Below, one piece after another: positions 11,273 through 21,904 of a DNA stretch of 64,000 nt. Positions within the stretch are counted from its first letter, which is position 1. Every line of letters starts with the position of its first letter. Below the pieces are notes generated by a model. The model saw only the letters and a list, made by a program, of their open reading frames with translations, was not told the origin of the DNA and did no database searches. Made by a program: the position numbers and the translations under genes. This stretch comes from Strobilurus pachycystidiatus (Eukaryota > Basidiomycota > Agaricomycetes > Agaricales > Physalacriaceae), in the NCBI GenBank assembly GCA_019915135.1, contig JAHLMK010000023.1, forward strand, positions 558,001-622,000, given 5' to 3'.

Positions 11273-12820
11273 CTAAAAATCCAGGCCAGCGACATCCTTC
11301 AAGAAAGCTAGGGCCTGCGCCTTCTCATCTCCCTGCAGGCCACGGAGCAAGTTGGCCGTGTTGCTAATCTGTTGAATTGCATCGGCAGACGATGCAGGAG
11401 CAGTGTCGGAGGAAGTGGGAACAGCCGTGACAGCGGCGGACGTGTCGGCGGCGCGAATGGTGCGGTTTGCGGCCGGAACAGAGGCGCTGGTACCAAAGCG
11501 AGTAGGACAATCCTTGGACATGTGGTTGGGGCCACAGCATCTAAAGCAAGCGCCCTTCCTGCGAAGGATTTCGCGCTCCTCGGGGGTCAGCCTAGTCAAA
11601 GGAGAGGACGAGGTAGCACCTGTGTTACGGGATGCATCTACATCCATAGGTACTCCCATATCTTGAGCGGGAGCCGGAGCGCGCTGGGGCGGGGCACGAG
11701 GAGCGTAAATGCCGGGAGCGGAATGGGAGCGCTGTGTCCAGTTAGCCTTTTCAGCCTTGCGGGCTTCATAGGCATGCTGCATTTCAACAGCGCGGGTCTT
11801 GAACTTGTCAAGGGTATCGGGAATGGGGTAGGACATGCAGATTCGGTCCAAGAGACTGGGGTTCAAGCCGCGTTTGAAGAAGTAGAGTAACGAGCTTTTG
11901 TCAAACTGGGAGTCGTCAGCGTAGCCATCGAAGGCAGTGATGAACTTATCAATTGAAGATAAGTCCTTTTCCTGGCGGATGGTCTCGATGGCGGTGCGCG
12001 CAGCGGTGATTGGGTCGATGGCCGCATAGTCGGTTTTGAACTTCTCGACGATAGATGCCTGTGTGGTCCAGCGTTTGCTGGCAGCTGGGATGGTATTATC
12101 ATCCTGATCGGCATCATACTCTTTCATGCGGCGCTCTGCCCATTTACCGGCGAGAAGTCCCTTGAAATATGAAAGGAAGACCGAGACCTTCTCGATCTCA
12201 GTAGAATAGCGGGCGGTGTTCAGCCGCATGTGGTTGCGGTATTGGGCCAGCCATGTAGTGGATGTGGCGCGGTCGCCGACGAAGTCGTCAAGCTTAGCTC
12301 CACGCTCGCTGGGAATAGTAGTCATGATAGGAGGGACTGGGTGAACTGGAAAAGATGGAGACGATGACCGAGAGGGATTGGAAGGGGAAGATGAGGATGA
12401 AGACGGGGGAGTCGATGGTTCAGAGGGTTCGGGGTCTAAAGCAAGAGGTTGGGATTCAGGTGGTGAATTGTTCTGGACTGGGGATGGAACTGGGGAGGTA
12501 GGAGCGGAGTTGAAGGTTGGTTCCGATGGGGCAGGAGACGGTGGAGCAGAGGGAACTGGGGTACGAGGTGCAGGTGAGCTTGGGGTCTGTGCGGGTAATT
12601 GTAACTCAGCTCGAGTGCGCTCTTCTAAACGCCTTTTAGCCTCCTGGTGCTCTTCTAGTTCGAGGTAGTACTTTTCTCCGTCTGATTCGAGGTAGTGCCA
12701 AGATTCGGGGAATTCTTCGTCTTCGGGCTCGTAGAAGATTTCTTGGGGTTGATACTCTTCGTCGAGCTGGAAGTACTTGCCCTGATGAAGGTAGGCGCCG
12801 GGAGGTGGTGTGGGCGGCAC
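11273..12820 (-). CDS. gag: Gypsy-1 gag (capsid and zinc-knuckle nucleocapsid)
   Basis: A 515-residue open frame. The N-terminal 170 residues are acidic and then Pro/Ser-rich. The middle (about 185-370) is a retrotransposon gag capsid domain (WLAQYRNHMRLN, AERRMKEYDADQ, FITAFDGYADDSQFDKSSLL). The C-terminus has one zinc knuckle, CFRCCGPNHMSKDC (C-x2-C-x4-H-x4-C), near residue 440. The Met at 12820 is the first in frame. Gag would form the particle and bind element RNA. The frame is intact, unlike pol. Confidence 0.88.
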   Translation of the reverse strand: MPPTPPPGAYLHQGKYFQLDEEYQPQEIFYEPEDEEFPESWHYLESDGEKYYLELEEHQEAKRRLEERTRAELQLPAQTPSSPAPRTPVPSAPPSPAPSEPTFNSAPTSPVPSPVQNNSPPESQPLALDPEPSEPSTPPSSSSSSPSNPSRSSSPSFPVHPVPPIMTTIPSERGAKLDDFVGDRATSTTWLAQYRNHMRLNTARYSTEIEKVSVFLSYFKGLLAGKWAERRMKEYDADQDDNTIPAASKRWTTQASIVEKFKTDYAAIDPITAARTAIETIRQEKDLSSIDKFITAFDGYADDSQFDKSSLLYFFKRGLNPSLLDRICMSYPIPDTLDKFKTRAVEMQHAYEARKAEKANWTQRSHSAPGIYAPRAPPQRAPAPAQDMGVPMDVDASRNTGATSSSPLTRLTPEEREILRRKGACFRCCGPNHMSKDCPTRFGTSASVPAANRTIRAADTSAAVTAVPTSSDTAPASSADAIQQISNTANLLRGLQGDEKAQALAFLKDVAGLDF

Positions 12821-13098
12821 TTCGTTTGCTGAGAAGCGAGTGATGGTGGGAGGGGATGAGTGCGTGGACCGGTATCGGTATCACGCCAGAAGCTGCGGTG
12901 ATCCCCGCGATGACGAGCCCTAATAGCAGCCGGTAGAGTGTGAAAAAGGACTTCGCGGTGGGTTAACGTACGGGGAGTGGGAACTGCAGTTTTTTTGAAT
13001 ACAAGGCGTGTGGGACGAGGTTGAGAGGTAGGTGTGAGATCAGAGTTTGTGCGGTCGGCGGGCATGCGCCGAGCGAGGATGTGAGGTGGGTGTAGAAG

Positions 13099-13108
13099 AG
13101 TCTGTTCT
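13099..13108 (-). promoter_or_regulatory. Gypsy-1 self-priming primer-binding site
   Basis: On the minus strand the element reads LTR end ...TTGACA, then CT, then AGAACAGACT. There is no TGG tRNA site. These ten bases are the exact complement of AGTCTGTTCT in the LTR (20970-20961), just downstream of the LTR TATA box. That is the Tf1/sushi self-priming arrangement. hAT-1 copy 2 now separates the two parts. Confidence 0.65.
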
Positions 13109-13113
13109 AGTGT
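13106..13113. repeat. Left target-site duplication of hAT-1 copy 2
   Basis: TCTAGTGT directly precedes the left TIR. The identical eight bases follow the right TIR at 20808-20815. An 8-bp duplication is the hAT hallmark. Confidence 0.97.
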
Positions 13114-13326
13114 TAGAGTCCCCAACGAGTGCTGCGAAAACGGGTATACCCGAGTACAACACCTCTATCCGGGTAGACCCTTACTCGGGTGCTAAAGAAT
13201 ACTCGGGTATGCGACACCCGGGTACCGAGTAAGTATCGGGCCAAGAGGCTGGTCTGCCGGATACCCGTTGATACTTGCCCCACTTTTATTAGTATTGTGA
13301 GTAGACCCAAGGCATTGTAACAAAAT

Positions 13327-13416
13327 GAACCCTACGAGAATCGAACCCGCAGAGTTCCAGCCATTTTCACGTTGAGAACCAACAGACGAGGGCGTGTTAC
13401 CATTAGGCCAAACGGC
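13327..13416 (-). other. tRNA-like sequence with Pol III A and B boxes in hAT-1 left end
   Basis: On the minus strand there is an A-box-like TGGCCTAATGG and, about 55 bases later, a B box GGTTCGATTC. The T-arm can form (GCGGG/CTCGT) and a TTTT run follows. The D-stem and the acceptor stem do not pair, so this is a degenerate tRNA or tRNA-derived SINE piece rather than a working tRNA gene. Copy 1 has lost this part. Confidence 0.4.
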
Positions 13417-13628
13417 GATGAATGCCTTGCCTCCACATGCAATAAGTTATGACATTGTTCTTCTATCAAGCCATTAACAAAAAAAAAATTCGAAAGTCCA
13501 AGATCACATGTAGTAATAATACAAATATAAATCCGCCGGCGGAGCGTAGAGGCGACGAGTATGCGTATCGTAATGGTAGCGGACCAAGAGTCAAGATATA
13601 AGTAAAAAAAAGTCTGTAAAGTGTAGTG

Positions 13629-16018
13629 TCAATCGCGGAGGCCGTGTGGTACAAGAGGTGGACGTCCAAAGATCTTATAGAAGCATCGAACGTAATGATG
13701 GGCCAGGCGGTCTTCGGCGACGAGTTGCTCTCCAAGGTCCAGCGACCTCTCCCCGAGACACTTTGTCGCTGCTTTGACCGTGGCTGCATCCATCTCGGGA
13801 ACGCCACGCCACCCTCGCATCACCCGGAACAAGTCTCCGAATGCCCGTCGACGCTCCGGATGCCACTGCGAGCCGAATCCCTCGTCCTCGATGTCCTTGA
13901 AAACGCCGGGGATGAGACTGCTCTCCCAGTAACTCATGGCACCGAGTACTCGAAGTTGTCGATCCGCGTGGGAGGAGGCATCCAAGTCGTCAAAGCTTTG
14001 GCTCTCCACATACTCTCCCGGCTCCGGTTCCCCTGCGTCGACATCGACATCCATGACGGCCTCGGCAAAGCCTTCCGGTTTGAGTGTGTAGCAGTGGCGG
14101 TCGAGGGTGAGGAGCTCAACGCGGAAATTGATCTCGAAGAGCTCCCAAAGGATCTCTTTGCCGATCCGGGGGGGTGGAACTCGATTTTGTTCCAATTCGG
14201 TCCCGCGCCAATTAACGAGGGAGTGTCTCAGGTTGGAGATGTCCACGGTACCCTGCAAAAAGATCAGGAATGATTCCGTGAGTTAGCAATTACGCACTTG
14301 AAGACCGCCTTCTCGATGCAGTCACACAGATCCTTCTTCATCTCCTGATGTTGTACCCTCGACCGCCCTTCTCCCTCGCTTGGGTGGAGCTCAATGCCCA
14401 GAATTCGCCTCCACGCCATGGCATTCAAAGGTTCGAAGGCGTCCGACTGCATGCGATAGTGGAGGATGTGCCGAAGCCGGACATAGGCGGTGAACATGTA
14501 CCCGCGCGTGTGGTCCTTGTCGACGCCAGCGATAACGTTGGGATCGGGGAGAGCGTAGCCGGCATTGACACCCTCAGCAGGAATGACTCGCGGCGAATGG
14601 GCGGTATCCGCCTTGACGCGACCCAGAGCTGTCGTCCAACTTCCAACCGAACGGGGCATAAGAGGCGTGTGGACATCAACGAACTTATCGCGTTGAAGGG
14701 TAGGCGGTCCTTTCGGCTTGAGGGTAGTGGGGCGCGGAGGTAGTGGATCTGCAAAGTTCGAGTTAGCTAGGTTAGCATTGAATAGATCAAGACTTACATG
14801 GTGTGTGGCTCTGGGCCGTGGATCTCAGACGCGAAGGTCCTGCAGCGGATGGCAGAGAATCGGGGACGGTGGGAGACGTCAAAGCAGGACGCGACCGAGC
14901 CGAATAAGTTCGTTTTTTGGAGGTGGTGGTGGTGGAAGATGTTGACAACGAAGGAAGAATGGCGACTCCACTCTTGTTGGAGAAGAAGTCGGGTGGTGAG
15001 GCGAGCTTTCTGATGTAGTGTGCCATGCCGCGATAACGTTCGAGAGAGGCAACACTCCCCTCGAATACGATTGGGTGGGGAGGAGTTGCATGGTTGTACG
15101 AGACGACGAAGTCCTTGGGGCGCATGTCCGGCGGGTACGTCACCCAGCTGTCGACTCTGACACCCTCTTCAGCACCAATGGGCCGACAGAGCCAGATAGG
15201 AACACCGGCCTAAGGATCAGATTAGTGAAACCCCAGACATCGACAAAAGAGACACATACTCGATACAAACTGTCCGCAATGTCCTTCTGGTCGGTTACAG
15301 CACCGACAACATTTCGCACACCAACCCGTTTCGCAGTCACGTCGCGAAAGATGGCCCGCACTTCGAGCAGCCAAGTCATGCGCGCCTCGACCTCGAGGAT
15401 GAGCCGCTGGAGCATGCACCACACCATGACTGCTTCGTCGTAACTGGAAGGTATATCGAGGCGCCCCGCAAGATACTTCATGCGAGGGAAAACGTCTTGC
15501 AGGTACGGATCGCTCATCAGCTTGCCCTGGTCGTCGGTCCCCGCTTGCTTTGTGTTCTCCTCTGCAAGGCGCTTCTTCACTCGCCGCCAATGATCCCTCA
15601 AAACATCGCAAAATGGGCGGTCAATGGTACCAAGACCAGACGAGGCGTCTCCCAGCTTGACGCGCTCGAAATGGGACTCTCCTGGGAGGTGCCACAGGAG
15701 TTCGTCTGTATGTTGGAGTTTGGAGGGGTGGCGGATGAGGGCTAGATGGGCGACGGAATAGTCAAATGGCTGAGGGTGATACAGTGGGTCGTCGTGACCA
15801 AAATGTCGGTCCCGAAGCATCATCGTCGTATGGTCTTCGCGAGGATATGGCGGGAGCTCGATGTACTCGCAATTGGGCGAGGTGATGAACATGCGTTCCG
15901 CTTCATCGAAGTAGCCCACTTTGCCCTCGTAAGACTTGAGCGGGGCGTATCTGACACGTGAAGCGCTGGCGACGGCGGGTGTGGATGATGACGCGGGATG
16001 AGATGAGGAGCTGGACAT
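13629..16018 (-). CDS. hAT-1 accessory protein (uncharacterised, 4 exons), copy 2
   Basis: Same gene as 1097-3486, shifted by about 12,532 bases, with the same four exons and 748-residue consensus product. Exon 2 is intact here, carrying the linker and the motif PPDMRPKDFVVSYNHA that is frameshifted in copy 1. Exon 3 has lost one C in a CCC run near 14307, so the frame breaks before the last exon. Each copy thus has one private homopolymer lesion. The protein has no signal peptide or clear membrane segment and no catalytic motif I recognise. It shares ordered motifs (FGHDDP, AGVPIWLCRP, GKEILWEL, FGRPPLVPHGL) with the hAT-2 gene at 21905-24111, so the family is older than this element. Confidence 0.78.
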
Positions 16019-16526
16019 GGTGCAGCGAGTTGATAATCTAGCAGAATAAGTGTTAGTTTGAACTGCGAATTGGTGGGAGTGAAATACGCACAGAAACGGG
16101 AATATTGGTGTGGTGTGTTGAGGCCCGACTTAATATGGTCCGCCTCGGCGCCAAAGGAATGCAGTGAACTGGCAATTATAAGTTGGGTTACGGAGATGTC
16201 ATTGTCAAAGACGCACCTGGCAGCAGGAGGGTACAATCTGTTCTTCGGAATATGTCCAGAGCGAGCGCGGTGTTCTGCAATGATGAGAGGTGGGAATGAG
16301 TCCATTATTGAACGGACAATGATGCGTAAATGTACATACCAGATTGTGGGGTGGGCGCGATGGGAGCTGCAGATAGGCGCGATCGAATCAGTTGACGCCC
16401 ACGCGCCCATACAGGTCAAATAGGAAAGGTACGCACCTGGATCAAAATAAGGGCCGCCCTCCGCGCCACCCAATAACAGTCCGATCCCGATTGTCCGGAG
16501 AATGAGCGTCCGCGGCGGCAAAGTGA

Positions 16527-17034
16527 CAGACGATAAGTCTGCACTGGCAATGAGCTGAACTCGGCAATGAGTCGAGTTCAGGAGCTGCAGCGAAGATAAT
16601 TCGCGCAGCAATGAGAGGAATCGCCACTGGCAATAAGTCAGTGACGACGGGCGGCGTCAGCAAGGACAGAGGCGACGGGGCGGGCGGCGGGATGGTGGTG
16701 GGCAGAAACCAGAGATGGGTGATGGACCCGATTAGGACGTCCAAGTCCTGTGCACGCCTTGGCCGAAATGCCGTGCCACCAGCCACAAATTTGTTTGTGG
16801 CTGGTGGCACGGCATTTCGGCAAGCTGGACTTGAAACGTTCGAGTCCCGATCCCTTCTTCAGGCATACTCCCACCACGACCGCCCCGCCGCCCCCTTCTC
16901 AACACCTCTTGGCCCGCCACTGACTTATTGCCAGTGGTGCGTACCCTCACAGCTGCGCGAATTATCTTCGCTGCAGCTTCTGAACTCGACTCATTGCCGA
17001 GTTCAGCTCATTGCCAGTGCAGACTTATCGTCTG
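16527..17034. repeat. ~510-bp palindrome in hAT-1 copy 2
   Basis: Counterpart of 3994-4501. The perfect 28-bp-arm core is at 16762-16821. I noticed no base differences from copy 1, so it predates the recent amplification. Confidence 0.9.
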
Positions 17035-17441
17035 TTGCTGTCGGGTTCGGTTTCAAGGGCGGGAGAATTCTGGGAGGAAGGGCAGCAGGCATTGAGTGAC
17101 TCGGTGGGAGGATCTGAGTAGGGGCGGGTTAGCTCGTCCAGCGGCACTTTGCGTGTCAGCGTTGGCAACTCGGTATGTGGCGCACATTGTTACTGGGACG
17201 CTCTGATCTATCTTCTAGTTATCCTTTGGCCTATCAACGCATCTGTTACCATACACCTCTCTAATCTTTGCGCGCCCTTTGGTATGTTTTTTTTTCACCG
17301 CCCGCCTCCGACTTTTCCTGACCTGCACCATAGGTCGCTCCATTCATTTCCGGACACGTTCATTCATAGACTTCTCGTTCTCATGTATGTATAACCCCCC
17401 TCGCGTATCTCTACCTGACTAAACGTACCCGCCGCAGGAAA

Positions 17442-20400
17442 ATGAAACCCTCCGCCTCCCTATCTTCCCAAAAGAAACCTCCGCTCCTCGCGCCAAGCGG
17501 CCGGCTGCCGGACCAGCTTCAGACGCAGGATCCGACGCAGAATCCAGCGAAGAGGACCCCGACCCACCACCCGCCGCGAAACGTAAGAAGAAGACGCTTA
17601 CCGACAAAGCTGCCTCCGATCTCGAAGACGACGACACAGCGGCGCCCAGTAAAGTAAAGAAGCGCCCCAAGGCGCGCAAGAAGCGGAAGGCAACCCCCAC
17701 TCCCGAACCAATCATCATACTCGAAGACGACAAAGAGGATGGAGAGACTATCTTGTCTGCGCCGGAGACTCGCGCTCAGCAGCGTGTCAAATTGGAGAAA
17801 GCAATGAGTAAGCTCTTGTCTGTCTCCCTCAAGGCTACATACTAATGTCCTCCAGAGGATGCTTCTTGGACGTCCGCCGCTTACAAGCACTTTCTTCCGA
17901 AGGAAACCGTTCTTATCCGCTGGATGAAAATTCGCGGTGACTTTGACTGGTATCAAGAATTCACCTGTCGCTAGTGCGTATCTTTGTTTTGTATCTGACC
18001 GGCTGCTAACATACCCTTAGTGACGAGTCCACCTATGCGCATCGCAAATGCAACGACTACGGCACCTCCAATCTCCACAAACACATCAATAACTGCCGTG
18101 CCAAGAAGACTGCAGATGCTGGCGAGACGCAGACGACGGTCGAGGCGTTTGCAAAGGGGAGTACCTTCTCCACTGGCAAGCTTCGGTGGCTGCTCGCCAA
18201 ATGGGCCGCCGTCAATCATCGTCCATTTCTCATCTGCGAGGATGGTCCCTTCCGCGAGATTATCGAGATGTTCGACGCAAAGGCGGCCGCCTTGATCCCG
18301 TGCGCAACTACGGTCTCCTCGGATCTGAACGAGATCGCTCGCATGACCAAGGATGAGTTGAAGAAGTTTCTACATGTGCGTTCATCCCCCGTGCCTTCGA
18401 ATGGACAATACTCATGATTTCCCTAGTCATTTGGTGGTGCGCTGCATCTGATCTTTGATGGATGGGCGGCTCCCAACGGCGGGGATGTCCTCGGCCTGCT
18501 GGTGGCGTTCTGCTACAAAGGAAAGATGACCGTAACTGGTCTTGATATGCTCCCGTAAGTATCCTGGTTCAATTCATTCTCCCCTCTCTAACATTCCCCT
18601 CAGGCTTAAGAAATCACACACTGGCGACTATCTCGCCGACGTTGCGTATGACGCGCTTGACTGGTACGAACTTCTTGACAGGGTACGCTGCTTCTCTATT
18701 CCTCTGGTCTTGTTCTTACGTTAGTTCGTAGTTGTTGAGTTCGGCGGGTGACAATGCCTCGAACAACAACACATTCGTGTCGGCCATGAACCTCAAGCTC
18801 CCAGCAAACCATATCTTTGGGTCTGACACTCGCATCCGCTGTGCTGGTCATATATGCAACCTCATCAGTCAAGCCATCTACGGCACCTTCATCAAGACCA
18901 AAAAAGCTATCAAAGTCGACGAGCATGCTGACGCCGACACCCATCCCGACGAAGAGGATCCTTTCTCACTCTCACGCGAAGAAGCTGAGGAAGATGGCGA
19001 TCAGGATGATGAAGAGGACGCTGGCGGGGAACCCAACCGCGAGGAGGATGATGAAGACGCCGTCCTCAATAGTTTGCAAAAGGCGATGCAGGATATGGCT
19101 GACGAGGAGCTCGACGATATTCTTTTTGGCCTTGAGGAGCTGCAGGATGTTGATCAGGATGAAATTGCGTATGGGAAGTCCGTCTTGACGAAGGTATGTA
19201 ACCTCATCAGCGCGCTCATGCCTCACTAATTCTTGAGTAGTTGTACAAGTTTGGCCGTCGTGTTTGGAACAAGCAGGCCCTCCAGAACGAACTTGCAGAA
19301 ATGTGCAAAGCGAAGCGCATTGCCGTCCTCAAGATGATCCGCGCCGTTGTCACTCGCTGGAACACCCACACCAATGTCATTGCCCGTGCCCTTGAACTTC
19401 ACCCCGCCATTGATGCCATGTGCCAGGCTCTTCGCAAGGGCAAGGGGAAGAAGCAAGCACGCACATTAAAGCGATATGCTTTAGATGAGGAGGATTGGCA
19501 CTTCCTCAAACAGCTACACACTCTCTCAAAGGTTTGTTTGTTTTGTTGTCCGTTTAACATTCTCCTCATCCTTTGACAGCCCCTCATAGATATAACGGAA
19601 CGTATGTCCAAGTCCGCCGTTCCCCTCTTACACGACATCATACCTCTCATGGACGCCATGAATACCGATTACGAAGCCGTCATCGCCAATCTCAAGGGTG
19701 AATACAGGCTTGCTATTCGCTATGCGGCTATGCGTGCGCGCGCCATCTTGAATAAGTACTATGCTCTCACGGACGACAGCATAATGCCACGCATGGCAAT
19801 GAGTACGTCTCTTTCTTTATCCCGGTTCTCAAATGCTAACTTATCTTTAGTGTTACGCCCGGACAAAAAGCTTGAATGGTTCCGTGCTCACAATTGGGAG
19901 GTGGAGTGGATCGTAACTGCCTCAAACATCATGCGCGACACATACAATACGTACTACAGACCCCGCGTCACCACCTCTGCATCTGCCATACCTGCCGCCA
20001 CTTCCACTGACGAGCCGCTTAGTGCTGTCGAAAAACTCCTTCGCGCAAAGCCCGCGGACACCCGATATACTGCTAATCCCGTTGAGGACTGGCTGTCGTC
20101 TCCGTGTTTCACATGTTCCGACCCGCTTCGCTACTTCTACGATCTGCTTGATCCCATTCCCGAGGAGGGTGAACGAGAGATTACACCAGGTGGTGCGTTT
20201 GCCCAGATGGCTTGCGACTTTATATCTGCTCCAGGTACGTTGTGGCCATCCTATGTCTTGCCATTGTTTGATATAATTTGTAGCTGCGTCAACTGATGTT
20301 GAACGTCTATTCTCGCACGGTGGTCTTAATGTGACGAAGAAACGCCATAATCTCAAGGAACAGACGACGGCAGCGCAGACGCTGATGAACGGTTGGGTCA

Positions 20401-20495
20401 AGGACGGTCACGTTCCTGTCAACAAGGTTATCAAGGTACTCAATGATAAGCGTAAGCGGAAGCGTGATGACCCCGTCGTTACTGACGCTACTTAA
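17442..20495 (+). CDS. hAT-1 transposase (multi-exon), copy 2
   Basis: ATG at 17442, TAA at 20493-20495, same exon layout as copy 1. The core and C-terminus are open here where copy 1 is broken: the acidic insert (about 18960-19070) and the exon beginning VLRPDKKLEWFRAHNW (19853 on) are intact. Its own flaw is in exon 1, where an A run near 17475 is one base short, shifting the frame after SSQKK. Motifs are as in copy 1: BED-like C/H cluster, LIFDGWA, GDNASNN, CAGHICNL, RALEL, and the terminal STDVERLFSHGG dimerisation segment. With the A restored the gene would be complete, so one of the two copies is probably functional if the indels are sequencing artefacts. Confidence 0.9.
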
Positions 20496-20807
20496 TCTCG
20501 CGCCTGTACAGACATTCTTCATATCACTACTACATTACCAGCTAAGACTTTCGTTATATATTCACGGCTTTATATCTACTTGCACCATGTTACATAGCTG
20601 ATTTTACGTGTATACTCGCCGGGTACCTGCTAATACTCGAGTAGGGTGATACCCGGATATATATTCATCATACTCGTTACTTACCCATACTCGTACCCGC
20701 TTAAGTTGTACTCGGTAACGGGTATGGGTTGGGCCAGACTGTGAGTGTGTGAATCCCTTGCAGGTAGGGTATTGCGATACTCGGGTATATACTCGTTGGG
20801 GACTCTA

Positions 20808-20815
20808 TCTAGTGT
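20808..20815. repeat. Right target-site duplication of hAT-1 copy 2
   Basis: TCTAGTGT, identical to 13106-13113. Its last three bases are also the first bases of the Gypsy-1 LTR (TGTCAAGACTGG...). Confidence 0.97.
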
Positions 20816-21423
20816 CAAGACTGGTGCCCGAATACTAAGGCGACCACCCAAGTCACACAAACGAGACAAGGAGAGAGGGATAGAGATAGAGATAGATATC
20901 AAGGGGGAGTGTGTCAAGCTACACCAGTACTAGGAGCGACCGAGCAGTGAGTAGACGAAGAGAACAGACTGAGGAAACTAAAGGGAAGGGAGCTACTATA
21001 TATATACAAAGTCCGTGGCTGTGTAGTAAGGGGGAGAACAATAAGACAATAGGAAGTCCTAATGTGGCGAGACAATAGGCGGGCCGGAGTAGAGACAATA
21101 GCCGGTCCGGAGTGGGCCCAGGTGGTCATTAGACCACTGATGGACAGGTCTAGGCAATGCCAAGACGATGGATGCCAAGTGAATGTGGGCTAGGCCCAGG
21201 CCGAGGTGAATGCAGAGATGGGAGAATGTGACGATGTCGGGAGTGGAGACGTGAAGGAGGGAGCAGAATAGAGGCGATTCGTGACACAATGAATACCGGC
21301 CTTTGCACTGTTTGCAGGGAGTCCTTGGCAGAACCATGTGGCAAGATCAATCTTGAGCCAATGCCGGCCATCGTCCAGCCGTGATGTAGCACTGATGTCT
21401 CGTAAATTCTCTCGGGATTGACA
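20813..21423 (-). repeat. Gypsy-1 5' LTR (611 bp)
   Basis: Starts TGTCA and ends TGACA on the plus strand, so it has inverted TG/CA termini. It holds a TATA box on the minus strand (about 20996-21006), with the 10-base self-priming sequence (20961-20970) about 30 bases downstream. An alternative left boundary at TGTCAAGCT (20912) was considered, but the primer-site fit favours 20813. The partner 3' LTR is missing. Confidence 0.65.
20961..21006 (-). promoter_or_regulatory. Gypsy-1 LTR promoter: TATA box and predicted transcript start
   Basis: TATATATA on the minus strand at about 21006-20996, followed 26-36 bases later by AGTCTGTTCT (20970-20961), the sequence complementary to the primer site. 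In Tf1-like elements this sequence is at the very 5' end of the RNA. Confidence 0.55.
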
Positions 21424-21629
21424 GGATTTGAGGCAGCCTTACCCGGGTCCCCGGTGGCGGCCGGGCGTCCGACAAGCCCCAAATCCCTCGTTTGCTTTCC
21501 TGTTGCAAATCTGCCTCTTTCCCTCGTTTGCATCCCTGTAGGCTGTTGCAAATCTGCCCCTCTCTCTTTATCCGCCACTTTTGATCTTGCTTTGATGTCT
21601 TTTTGCCTCTGTTGCCTTTCTCTGGTTCC
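21424..21629. other. Short unique flank between Gypsy-1 LTR and hAT-2
   Basis: Contains a two-fold direct repeat of a CCTCGTTTGC / TGTTGCAAATCTGCC block (about 21485-21560). No gene is seen. It ends with the hAT-2 target duplication CTGGTTCC (21622-21629). Confidence 0.6.
21622..21629. repeat. Left target-site duplication of hAT-2
   Basis: CTGGTTCC, repeated exactly at 34408-34415 outside the right TIR. Confidence 0.96.
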
Positions 21630-21800
21630 TAGAGACCTTCACGAGTCTCAAGGGTCCCGTGAGTACTCGGGACTCGACTCGCCTCGGGGACCCGCGGGAC
21701 TCGATCCCCGAGACTCGCGGATCTTGTCGATACGAGTCCTGGCACGGGTCACAAGCAGCAGCAGGGCGACGTGAGTACTCGCCATGAGTACTCACCAAGA
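21630..21800. repeat. hAT-2 left TIR and subterminal ACTCG repeats
   Basis: After the TIR come repeated GAGTACTCG, GGACTCG and CGAGACTCG units, including GTGAGTACTCG near 21658 and 21769. They mirror the right end at 34204-34407 and are probably transposase-binding sites. Confidence 0.85.
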
Positions 21801-21904
21801 CTCGCACCAAATCTCACAAGATTTCAGCTCAAATTGCACAAGAAATCATAGTATGTAGATGTACAGTATAGGTCCAAAATCCTGAGTAAATCAGTAAATA
21901 TAAG

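Larger units (their letters stand above)
8276..13113 (-). mobile_element. Gypsy-1: Ty3/Gypsy retrotransposon internal region, 3' truncated
   Basis: On the minus strand the order is primer site (13099-13108), gag, protease, reverse transcriptase, RNase H and integrase, which is the Ty3/Gypsy order. The element stops inside integrase at 8276, where hAT-1 copy 1 begins, so the rest of integrase and the 3' LTR are missing. The 5' LTR lies at 20813-21423, separated by the 7.7-kb hAT-1 copy 2. Pol is broken by several frame changes and a TGA. Confidence 0.9.
13114..20807 (+). mobile_element. hAT-1 copy 2, full length (7,694 bp)
   Basis: The left TIR TAGAGTCCCCAACGAGT (13114-13130) and the right TIR ACTCGTTGGGGACTCTA (20791-20807) are perfect 17-bp inverted repeats. 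They are bounded by the TSD TCTAGTGT. Subterminal TACTCGGGTA motifs fill both ends. It carries the accessory gene (minus), a large palindrome and the transposase (plus). It is nearly identical to copy 1, so the family moved recently. It inserted near the boundary between the Gypsy-1 5' LTR and its primer site. Confidence 0.97.

Noticed and set aside
13327..13416. A functional tRNA gene
   Set aside because: The T-arm folds, but the D-stem and acceptor stem do not pair and no clean anticodon arm is found; kept only as tRNA-like.
20912..21423. A 512-bp LTR starting at TGTCAAGCT
   Set aside because: No primer site lies next to that boundary. The 20813 boundary gives a 10-base self-priming match with the same two-base gap as Gypsy-2.
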